Shown in pieces: positions 1 through 5,619 of a stretch of 6,863 nt of DNA. This DNA comes from CAZYWA01 sp964650975 [NCBI: uncultured bacterium]. Lineage in GTDB: Bacteria > JADJOY01. How positions within the stretch are numbered: the stretch's first letter is position 1; every line of letters begins with the position of its first letter. The notes below the pieces were generated by a model that ran no database searches, had not been told where the DNA came from, and saw nothing but the letters and a program-made list of their open reading frames with translations. Both the position numbers and the translations under genes were made by a program. The stretch lies in NCBI GenBank assembly GCA_964650975.1, contig CAZYWA010000441.1:1-6863 (forward strand), given 5' to 3'.

Positions 1-963
1 GCTGATCGCGGCGTCGAGCTGCGGCAAGTATTTCTGGTAGCGATCCTCCCAGCGCTGCGCCCGCTTGCCGCGCAGCTCCTCGGGAACCGTCTTTTCACGG
101 ATCTCGCGGTAGAGCGCCGGGACGTTGAGATCCCCGGCTGCCGATCGGACATAGGACCCACCGGTGATACGCGCCAGCTCCCGCAGCATGTTCTCGTCGA
201 GGGAGCTACCCACCAGCTTACCATCCGCGTCCTTCTTGAGGTCGACCCCCTGAGCATCGAGCGGAATGGGGACGGCGCCGCCGCTGCCGATGCCGATGGC
301 GAAGATGCGGACGCCCTGCTTGGCGGCGTCGGCGGCCGCGGCGAGCGGATTGGTGTTCTGGTTCTCCTCGCCGTCGGTGATCAGCAGAATCGCCTTGGAG
401 TCGGGATTGGCGCCTCGGAAGAGGGTCAGGGCCGCGCGCAGAGCCGCCCCAATCGCCGTGCCGGGCCGCGCCACGGCATCCGTCGAGATCCCACCCAGGA
501 AGAGATCGACGGTGCGGTAGTCGAGCGTCATGGGACACAGCACGAACGGCTCGCCGGCAAACGGGATGAGCGCCACCTGGTCCCCGTCGAACAGCGTCAC
601 CAGCTCCTTGAGCTCGAGCTTGGCGCGCTCGAGACGGTTCGGGCTCGCGTCCTGGGCGAGCATGCTGAGCGAGGTGTCGACCAGCACCACCAGCTCGATG
701 CCCTTGCGGTTGAGCTGCTCCCACGTGTAGCCCCACTGCGGGCGCGCCGCCGCCAGCACCACCGCCGTGAGGCCCACCGCCAGCAATCCTTCCTTCAGGA
801 GCCGGCGCCGGGTGCTCACCGACGGCGTGAGCCGGAGCGCCATCATCGGGGCCAGGAACTCGTACAGCTTGCGGCGCCGCTGGCGGTGCGCCCACCAGAA
901 GATGCCGATGAGCGTCGGCAGCAGCACCAGCGCGATCAGGTGGAGCGGCGCGCCGATCCTCAT
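1..963 (-). CDS. BatB-like VWA-domain membrane protein (3' end beyond window)
   Basis: This is a membrane-anchored von Willebrand factor A protein of the BatA/BatB type. From the ATG at 963 the frame stays open for 321 codons to the left edge, so the C-terminus is missing. The first hydrophobic segment is at about residues 7-24 and the second at about 58-73, followed by the ARPQWG motif common after the second helix in Bat proteins. The VWA domain runs from about residue 89. It has a complete MIDAS set: DTSLS (D96, S98, S100), T169 in PGTAIGAAL, and D197 in ITDGEE. The start overlaps the stop of the BatA-like gene by 4 bp (ATGA), and a GAAGG ribosome-binding site sits 4 nt upstream (968-972). 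The product is expected to work with BatA next to the inner membrane in the MoxR/Bat system. Many BatB proteins carry a final C-terminal helix, which would lie outside this window. The VWA family call is firm. The BatB label rests on order and similarity of layout. Confidence 0.9.
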   Translation of the reverse strand, partial: MRIGAPLHLIALVLLPTLIGIFWWAHRQRRRKLYEFLAPMMALRLTPSVSTRRRLLKEGLLAVGLTAVVLAAARPQWGYTWEQLNRKGIELVVLVDTSLSMLAQDASPNRLERAKLELKELVTLFDGDQVALIPFAGEPFVLCPMTLDYRTVDLFLGGISTDAVARPGTAIGAALRAALTLFRGANPDSKAILLITDGEENQNTNPLAAAADAAKQGVRIFAIGIGSGGAVPIPLDAQGVDLKKDADGKLVGSSLDENMLRELARITGGSYVRSAAGDLNVPALYREIREKTVPEELRGKRAQRWEDRYQKYLPQLDAAIS

Positions 964-1955
964 GGCACCTTCAGGAACCGGGTGCGCGCCACGAGCACCT
1001 CGGCGAAGAGCGCCGCCGCCGCGGCAAACAGCAGGTAGGGAAAGAGCTCGCGCCAGCTCTGGATCACGTCGGCGTGCCGCTCGGAGCGCTCGAGCGCATC
1101 GATCGTGTCGTATATCTTCGAGAACCCCTCGGTGTCCGCGGCGCGGAAGTACTGCCCTCCGGTCTCGGTGGCGACGCGCTTCATGGTGTCTTCGTCGAGC
1201 AGCGTGGCCTGCTTGATGGTGCGCGCGATCCCCATGCTGTCCACGAAGTTGATCTCGACCTTCTCACCGGTGCCGATGCCGATCGTGTAGACCTTCACCT
1301 TGAACGCCTTCGCGGCCTGGATCGCCTGATCGATCGGGATGTTCCCGGCGTTCGAGACACCGTCGGTGAGCAGGATCACGATCTTCGACTTGGCATCCGA
1401 GTCCTTGAGGCGCTGGACCGCACGCGCCAGGCCGTTGCCGAGCGCCGTGGTGTCGCCCGCCTCGCCCACCTGCACCGAATCCAGCAGATCGAGGAGGATG
1501 TCGTAGTTCAGCGTGAGCGGGCACTTGGTGTAGGCGTTCTCCCCGAAGATCACCACGCCGATGCGGTCGCCCTTGCGCTTGTGCACGAACTCGCGCACCA
1601 CGTGCTGCAGCGCCTGCAAGCGGCTGACACGGTTCTTGTCGATGAAGAAGTCCTGCCCCTTCATCGAGCCCGACACGTCGAGCGACAGGATGATGTCGAT
1701 GCCGCTGGTCTTGAGCGGATCGCGGGCTCCGGGAAGCTGCGGCCGCGCGGCGGCGAGCACGAGGAGCGCCAGCACCAGCATGCGCAGTCCACCCAGCCAG
1801 CCGAGCCGGCGGCGTGGGTTCGAGCCGCCCACCGCGCGCAGCCGCTGGATGGTCGAGTAGACGAGGGTGGTGCCGGTGGCGCGGCGCAGCGGCACCGCCA
1901 GCACCAGCGGCACCAGAACCAGCAGCACCAGGAACACCGGGTCGGCGAGTCTCAC
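960..1955 (-). CDS. BatA-like VWA-domain membrane protein
   Basis: The product is 331 aa when started at the GTG at 1955. It has hydrophobic helices at about residues 7-21 and 53-70, then a VWA domain at about 85-280, and a closing helix at about 304-323 (LFPYLLFAAAAALFAEVLV). The MIDAS is intact: DVSGSM (D93, S95, S97), TT at 169-170 and D198 in LLTDGVSNAG. This matches the BatA layout, with the VWA domain held between N- and C-terminal membrane segments and probably facing the periplasm. The open frame extends further upstream through the BatD-like gene, but that part is a shadow. The GTG is chosen because it forms a GTGA overlap with the preceding stop, has a GAGGGG site 5 nt upstream, and puts the start just before the first helix. 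It is probably translated coupled to its neighbours. Bat proteins are associated in the literature with aerotolerance and envelope stress, but the molecular job is not settled. Confidence 0.92.
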   Translation of the reverse strand: MRLADPVFLVLLVLVPLVLAVPLRRATGTTLVYSTIQRLRAVGGSNPRRRLGWLGGLRMLVLALLVLAAARPQLPGARDPLKTSGIDIILSLDVSGSMKGQDFFIDKNRVSRLQALQHVVREFVHKRKGDRIGVVIFGENAYTKCPLTLNYDILLDLLDSVQVGEAGDTTALGNGLARAVQRLKDSDAKSKIVILLTDGVSNAGNIPIDQAIQAAKAFKVKVYTIGIGTGEKVEINFVDSMGIARTIKQATLLDEDTMKRVATETGGQYFRAADTEGFSKIYDTIDALERSERHADVIQSWRELFPYLLFAAAAALFAEVLVARTRFLKVP

Positions 1956-3067
1956 CGGGTCCCCTCGCCTTCGCCCTCGGGCTCGACGGTGGGCGCCATG
2001 GTGCGGGTCAGATCGATGAAGTAGGTGACGTCGTTCCAGGTCCCATCGGACTCGACGGGGTTCGGATGGTGCGCCGCGAACTTGACCCGATCGGTGACAC
2101 CCATGAATCGATCCGCCACCTCGTAGGTGTGCTCGCCCAGGTACGGAGCCTCGGAAAGACTGTGGCCGATCTCCTCGCTGGTCGAGCGCAGCGCCTCCCA
2201 GCCGAAGCGGCGGAAGAGGTAGCGGCGGAAGATCAGCGACAGCTCGACGAAGTGGTCGTCGAAGGCACCCTGCGCCAGCAACCCGCGAGCGCGCAGCGCC
2301 TCGAGCTCGACGAGCGCCATCTCGTGGGCCTCGAGAGGACGGCGGCGATCGGGCGCACGGCGGCGCAGCCTGAGGATCAGGAACGTGACGACCGCCGCCA
2401 CCACCAGCACCGCTCCCGCCGCGGCCGGCACCACCCACTTGGGGAACTTGAGGGGTGCGCTCTTGGGCGGCTTGATGGGGATGACGTCGGTGGGCTCGAC
2501 GCCCTCGGGAATGACCGACGCCGCCACGATCTCGACCGGCTCGGTGCGCACCCGGCGCGTGTGGCCGTCGACGTCGTGATAGGTCACGGGGACGGCGGGA
2601 ACGCGGTAGGTCCCCGGCACGAAGACCTGCAGCTGATAGCGCCGGAAGCTGACGATGCGCTGGTCGCTGGTGGGCTCGGTCTCGACCGTGTCTCCGGGCA
2701 GCACCTCGAACTGGTTCATGCGCTTGAAGGTCGGGAATCCGACCTGCACGCCGATCGCGTGGTTGACCGCGACCGTGAGCGTCAGAACGTCGCCCACGGT
2801 CACCACCGTGTGATCGACGAAGCCGAACGCGACGGCGTCGGGCGCGCTCTCCCCCGGGGCGAGGTTCAGGTGGCGGAAATCGGGTGGCGGCTCGGTGGAG
2901 AGCCTGGGCACCTCGCCCCACTCCTTCGGTAACCGCGGAACGCCCGGGCTGCCGGGCTCGGCGTCCTCGTCCTCGACCTTGCTCGCGCCCTTCGAGCAAC
3001 CGAGCGGCACCGACAGAGCCAGCACCGCCGCGGCGAGGAGCGCCCAGCGCCTCCGTCGCCGGCTCAA
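1952..3067 (-). CDS. Short BatD-like protein: secreted beta domain, one membrane span, DUF4381-like tail
   Basis: The product is 371 aa from a TTG start at 3067. Residues 1-23 look like an export signal: an arginine-rich start, then a hydrophobic stretch, ending PLGC with Cys24. This may be a lipoprotein signal, although P and L at -3 and -2 are a poor lipobox. A low-complexity acidic and proline-rich linker follows, then a probable Ig-like beta domain at about 78-182, including VGDVLTLTV and VPGTYRVPAVPV. A clear membrane helix lies at about 212-234, followed by RLRRR on the cytoplasmic side. The tail at about 245-320 is helical, with the pattern RYLFRRFGWEAL-x3-SEE, which resembles DUF4381 and the C-terminal part of BatD. 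Full BatD proteins are usually much longer, so this is a compact form. The TTG is supported by the TTGA overlap with the DUF58 stop and a GGGAG site 8 nt upstream. The frame is open further upstream, but that stretch is a shadow of DUF58. A role as membrane partner of the VWA and MoxR proteins is inferred from context. Confidence 0.8.
   Translation of the reverse strand: MSRRRRRWALLAAAVLALSVPLGCSKGASKVEDEDAEPGSPGVPRLPKEWGEVPRLSTEPPPDFRHLNLAPGESAPDAVAFGFVDHTVVTVGDVLTLTVAVNHAIGVQVGFPTFKRMNQFEVLPGDTVETEPTSDQRIVSFRRYQLQVFVPGTYRVPAVPVTYHDVDGHTRRVRTEPVEIVAASVIPEGVEPTDVIPIKPPKSAPLKFPKWVVPAAAGAVLVVAAVVTFLILRLRRRAPDRRRPLEAHEMALVELEALRARGLLAQGAFDDHFVELSLIFRRYLFRRFGWEALRSTSEEIGHSLSEAPYLGEHTYEVADRFMGVTDRVKFAAHHPNPVESDGTWNDVTYFIDLTRTMAPTVEPEGEGEGTR
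1961..1966 (-). promoter_or_regulatory. Ribosome-binding site deciding the GTG start of the BatA-like gene
   Basis: On the minus strand GAGGGG lies 5 nt before the GTG at 1955. The GTG overlaps the stop of the BatD-like gene (GTGA, 1955-1952). There is no ATG close by in this frame before the first membrane helix, so the GTG is the natural start. Confidence 0.65.
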
Positions 3068-3963
3068 ACTCGCTTCTCCCGCATGCGGAAGAACCGCACT
3101 AAGAGATCGAGGTAGGGGCGATCGGTGCGGACCTCCAGGTGGTCGACCCGGGCGCGACGGAAGAGCCGTGTCAGCGCCGTCTCGTCTTCCGAGCGGATGC
3201 GGCGGAATTCGCGCTGGAAATCGAGGTCGTCGGTGTCGACCAGGATGATCTCGCCGGTCTCGGCGTCCTCGAGCTCCACCAGGCCGATGCGCGGCAGCGC
3301 GTCCTCGCGCGGGTCGACGATCGACACCGCGATCAGGTCGAAGAGCTGGCGCGCGGTGGTGAGCGTGCGGTCGAAGCCCGAGTCCTGGAAGTCCGAGACC
3401 AGGAACAGGATCGCCTTGTGCGAGGTCACGCGGTGCGCATACTCGAGCGCCGCCGCCAGGTTGGTGCCGCGGCCGCGCGGCTCGAAGGTCAGCACCTCGC
3501 GGATCAGCCGCCACACGTGGCCGCGGCCCTTGCGCGGCGGCACGTATTCCTCGACCTGGTCGGTGAAGAGCAAGAGCCCCACGCGATCGTTGTTGCGGAT
3601 GGCGCTCATGGCGAGCACCGCGGCCAGCTCGGCGGCGAGCTCGGCCTTGGTGATCTTCACCGAGCCGAAGCGATTGGAGCGCGACAGGTCGACCGCGATC
3701 AGCACGGTGAGCTCGCGCTCCTCGCGGAACGTCTTGATGAACGGATGGCCCATGCGGGCCGTGACGTTCCAGTCGATGAGCCGGATGTCGTCGCCCGGCA
3801 CGTACTCGCGCACTTCCTCGAACTCGATGCCGCGGCCCTTGAAGGCGCTCTCGTACTCGCCCGCGAACGCCGCGTCGACCATGTGCGAGCTCTTGATGTG
3901 GATGCGCTGGATCTGCTGCACCACCTCGGGCGGCAGCAGGCCTTTCGTGCCAGTCGTGGCCAT
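3064..3963 (-). CDS. DUF58 family protein with VWA-like fold
   Basis: This is a 299-aa soluble protein of the DUF58 family, which almost always sits directly after moxR. The family signature is clear at residues 43-83: GRGIEFEEVREYVPGDD followed by IRLIDWNVTAR and a FREERE stretch. The VWA-like part follows, with a MIDAS-type set DLSRS (D92, S94, S96), T167 in RGTNLAAAL and D191 in VSDFQD. No membrane segment or signal peptide is visible, so it should act in the cytoplasm, probably as an adaptor or substrate-side partner of the MoxR ATPase. The length is typical. The ATG at 3963 is favoured because residues 9-45 are already part of the conserved N-terminal region. I see no good ribosome-binding site before it, unlike its neighbours. 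It is 59 bp downstream of moxR and its stop overlaps the next start by 4 bp. Confidence 0.95.
   Translation of the reverse strand: MATTGTKGLLPPEVVQQIQRIHIKSSHMVDAAFAGEYESAFKGRGIEFEEVREYVPGDDIRLIDWNVTARMGHPFIKTFREERELTVLIAVDLSRSNRFGSVKITKAELAAELAAVLAMSAIRNNDRVGLLLFTDQVEEYVPPRKGRGHVWRLIREVLTFEPRGRGTNLAAALEYAHRVTSHKAILFLVSDFQDSGFDRTLTTARQLFDLIAVSIVDPREDALPRIGLVELEDAETGEIILVDTDDLDFQREFRRIRSEDETALTRLFRRARVDHLEVRTDRPYLDLLVRFFRMREKRV
3076..3080 (-). promoter_or_regulatory. Ribosome-binding site deciding the TTG start of the BatD-like gene
   Basis: On the minus strand GGGAG lies 8 nt before the TTG at 3067. The TTG overlaps the DUF58 stop (TTGA, 3067-3064). Together with the signal-peptide-like sequence that follows at once, this supports the TTG over starts further upstream in the long open frame, which would run deep into the DUF58 gene. 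Confidence 0.6.
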
Positions 3964-4022
3964 GGATGGGAAACCGCGTCAGCGAGGGCGCAAGCGAGGA
4001 CCGAGCTCGGCGAGGGCCGACT

Positions 4023-5006
4023 TCACGGGACCTCGAGGGCGTCGAAGATCTTGAGGATCACGTCGTCGGCTTTGAGCCCGTCCGCCTCCGCCTCGTAGGA
4101 CAGGATCACGCGATGGCGCAGCACGTCGAGCCCGATCGACTTGACGTCGAAAGGCGTGACGTAGGCGCGGCCGCGGAGCAGCGCGTACGCGCGCGACGCC
4201 GCCGTCAGCGAAAGACTCGCGCGCGGCGAGGCACCGAACTGGATCCAGGGCGCCACGTCCAGGTTGAAGCGCTTGGGATCGCGGGTCGCGAACACCACCC
4301 GCACGATGTAGTCGTGGACCTTCTCGTCCACGAACACGTGATCCACGAGGTTACGCAGCTCGTTGATCTGTTGCGGCGTCACCACCGCGTGCACCGGATC
4401 GGCCGCGTGGCCGCTCATGCGCTTGACGATCTCCTTCTCTTCCTCGAACGTCGGGTAACCGATCTTCACCTTGAGCATGAAGCGGTCCACCTGCGCTTCG
4501 GGCAGCGGATACGTGCCCTCCTGCTCGATCGGGTTCTGCGTCGCGAGCACCAGGAACGGCGGTTCCAGCTGGAAGGTGGTGTCGGCGATGGTGATCTGCC
4601 GCTCCTGCATGGCCTCGAGCAAAGCGCTCTGCACCTTAGCCGGCGCGCGGTTGATCTCGTCGGCGAGGATGATGTTGTGGAAGAGCGGACCCTTCTTGAT
4701 GGTGAACTCGCCGGTCTTCGGCTGGTAGATCTGGGTGCCGACCAGGTCGGCGGGCAAGAGGTCGGGGGTGAACTGGATGCGCTGGAAGCTCGCCTGGATG
4801 GTCTTGGCCAGCGCCTTCACCGCGGTGGTCTTGGCCAGGCCCGGGACACCCTCGATCAGCACGTGCCCGTCGGCCAAGAGCCCGATCAGCAAGCGCTCGA
4901 CCATCTGTTCCTGCCCGACGATCATCTTCCGGACCTCGGACAGGATCCGCTCGATCACCGGCCGCCGTGCCGAGATCTCGCTTTGCAATTCTTCGGGAGT
5001 GGGCAT
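4023..5006 (-). CDS. MoxR-family AAA+ ATPase
   Basis: This 327-aa cytoplasmic ATPase belongs to the MoxR branch of AAA+ proteins, which act as chaperone-like remodellers, often paired with VWA proteins. Walker A is GVPGLAKT (53-60), Walker B is IILADEIN (112-119, with D116 and E117), sensor 1 is in LATQNPIEQEGTYPLPEAQ (N158), and an arginine-bearing GASPRAS motif lies at 258-264 in the sensor 2 region. Its C-terminal lid domain (about 205-327) is complete and the length is normal for the family. The start at 5006 has a strong AGGAAGGA site 5 nt upstream (5012-5019). It lies 78 bp downstream of the small membrane protein gene and directly upstream of the DUF58 gene, the standard moxR arrangement. 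It probably powers the assembly or activation task of the whole operon. What it acts on cannot be told from the sequence. I leave the symbol blank because several MoxR subfamilies share this context. Confidence 0.97.
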   Translation of the reverse strand: MPTPEELQSEISARRPVIERILSEVRKMIVGQEQMVERLLIGLLADGHVLIEGVPGLAKTTAVKALAKTIQASFQRIQFTPDLLPADLVGTQIYQPKTGEFTIKKGPLFHNIILADEINRAPAKVQSALLEAMQERQITIADTTFQLEPPFLVLATQNPIEQEGTYPLPEAQVDRFMLKVKIGYPTFEEEKEIVKRMSGHAADPVHAVVTPQQINELRNLVDHVFVDEKVHDYIVRVVFATRDPKRFNLDVAPWIQFGASPRASLSLTAASRAYALLRGRAYVTPFDVKSIGLDVLRHRVILSYEAEADGLKADDVILKIFDALEVP

Positions 5007-5084
5007 TCTCGTCCTTCCTTCCGTCTTCGGCCTTCGAGGGAAGCGCGACAGGCGCCGGAAAGGTTCGCCGGCGGCGGCCGCAGG

Positions 5085-5336
5085 TCATGCGCTCGAGGCG
5101 GCCTCGGGCGGTACGGTTCCGGGGTCGGGCGGGTGGCCACCCGCCCCTTCGCGGGCCGCGACCATCCGCAGCCGCACGAACGTGGAGATCAGCGTGATCA
5201 CGATCGAGAGGGCTGCGGAGCCGAGCAGCATGAGCGTCAGGTCGACACCCAGCGAGCTCGAGTTGGGATTGTAGCCAGGCCGAATCGCCAGCACGCGGCC
5301 ACGGCGACGAGACGGATCCGGCACCTGAGGGGTCAT
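5085..5336 (-). CDS. Small single-span membrane protein of unknown function
   Basis: I do not recognise this 83-aa product. It starts with an arginine-rich segment (RRRGR, 10-14), then a distinctive polar motif RPGYNPNSSSLG (19-30), then one hydrophobic helix at about 32-55, followed by RLR and a glycine/proline-rich tail. The motif directly before the helix looks constrained, unlike the tail, and is the main reason to think the gene is real. The ATG at 5336 is preferred. An in-frame TTG at 5342 would add two residues, and neither has a convincing ribosome-binding site. It lies 78 bp upstream of moxR on the same strand and appears to be the first gene of the operon. Positive charges on both sides of the helix leave the topology unclear. 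It could be a small membrane partner of the MoxR/VWA machine or just a neighbour. Confidence 0.65.
   Translation of the reverse strand: MTPQVPDPSRRRGRVLAIRPGYNPNSSSLGVDLTLMLLGSAALSIVITLISTFVRLRMVAAREGAGGHPPDPGTVPPEAASSA
5127..5146. repeat. Perfect 20-bp palindrome inside the small membrane protein gene
   Basis: The half-site GGGCGGGTGG is followed at once by its exact reverse complement, with no loop. The palindrome is centred on GGCC at 5135-5138. It falls in the part of the gene coding the glycine/proline-rich tail (around residues 64-70). A perfect 20-bp palindrome can bind a dimeric protein or fold in RNA, but very GC-rich DNA also produces such sequences by chance. No matching copy was noticed elsewhere in the window. 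Confidence 0.6.
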
Positions 5337-5619
5337 CGGCAAACGGAGCTCGCTTCGGGCTTTGCGTGGCTCATCCGCGGGCGCGGGTCACTCCACGACG
5401 CCCGAGGAGCGTACACCCGGGCTTCCGGAACGGGCAATGTTTTCCCGTACCTGCAGCCACCACTCGCCGGCCAGGCGCGACCCAGAGTACGACGCCGAGC
5501 TTGCTGGTACGGTTCCCCGCCCTGGGCTACCCTCCCGCGCCTCGCATGGGTGCCGCGGGAGACACGCGGCGGGCGCCAGTCGCTCGCGTCCTAGCGCACC
5601 GGACGCGGGCGAGCCGACC
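5337..5619. other. Divergent intergenic region between the operon and the glycosyltransferase gene
   Basis: These 283 bp separate the leftward operon from the rightward glycosyltransferase gene and must hold promoters for both unless the latter is read from further away. Visible elements are the weak leftward promoter candidate (5408-5437), the palindrome TTCCGGAA (5423-5430) and a 5-bp inverted repeat ACGGG/CCCGT (5430-5434 and 5444-5448) around a T-rich loop. I find no convincing rightward promoter, terminator, RNA gene or real small gene. Open frames across it look like GC-driven shadows. Confidence 0.5.
5408..5437 (-). promoter_or_regulatory. Weak sigma70-like promoter candidate for the moxR/bat operon
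   Basis: Read on the minus strand, TTGCCC (5437-5432) and TACGCT (5413-5408) are separated by 18 bp. They match the -35 and -10 consensus at 4 of 6 and 3 of 6 positions. Transcription from here would leave a leader of roughly 65 nt before the small membrane protein start at 5336. The 8-bp palindrome TTCCGGAA lies in the spacer (5423-5430). The match is weak, and housekeeping promoters in GC-rich bacteria are hard to see by eye, so this is only a candidate. Confidence 0.2.

Noticed and set aside
1814-2932. Plus-strand open frame of 372 codons opposite the BatD-like gene
   Set aside because: It is the mirror of a real gene with low-complexity composition and no motif. The same applies to the frames at 1074-2024 and 3139-4098.
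1956-2999. Upstream extension of the BatA-like frame on the minus strand
   Set aside because: The extra residues are arginine- and glycine-rich nonsense that overlap the BatD-like gene. The GTG with overlap and ribosome-binding site at 1955 is a far better start.
5047-5080. Hairpin (CGCCGG and CCGGCG around 9 nt) between the small membrane protein gene and moxR as a terminator
   Set aside because: The stem is only 6 bp and no run of T follows it in the direction of transcription, so it does not look like an intrinsic terminator.
5109-5517. Repeated GGTACGGTTCC at about 5110 and 5507
   Set aside because: There are only two 11-bp copies, one inside a gene and one between genes, with no shared flanks. 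This is compatible with chance.
5501-5533. TTGCTG ... TACCCT as a rightward promoter for the glycosyltransferase
   Set aside because: The spacer is 21 bp, too long for a standard sigma70 promoter, and the -10 match is poor.
3966-5594. Very long plus-strand open frame (542 codons) opposite moxR and the small membrane protein gene
   Set aside because: It is antisense to strongly supported genes, has an arginine, histidine, leucine and aspartate-heavy composition typical of the reverse frame of GC-rich coding DNA, and shows no recognisable domain.
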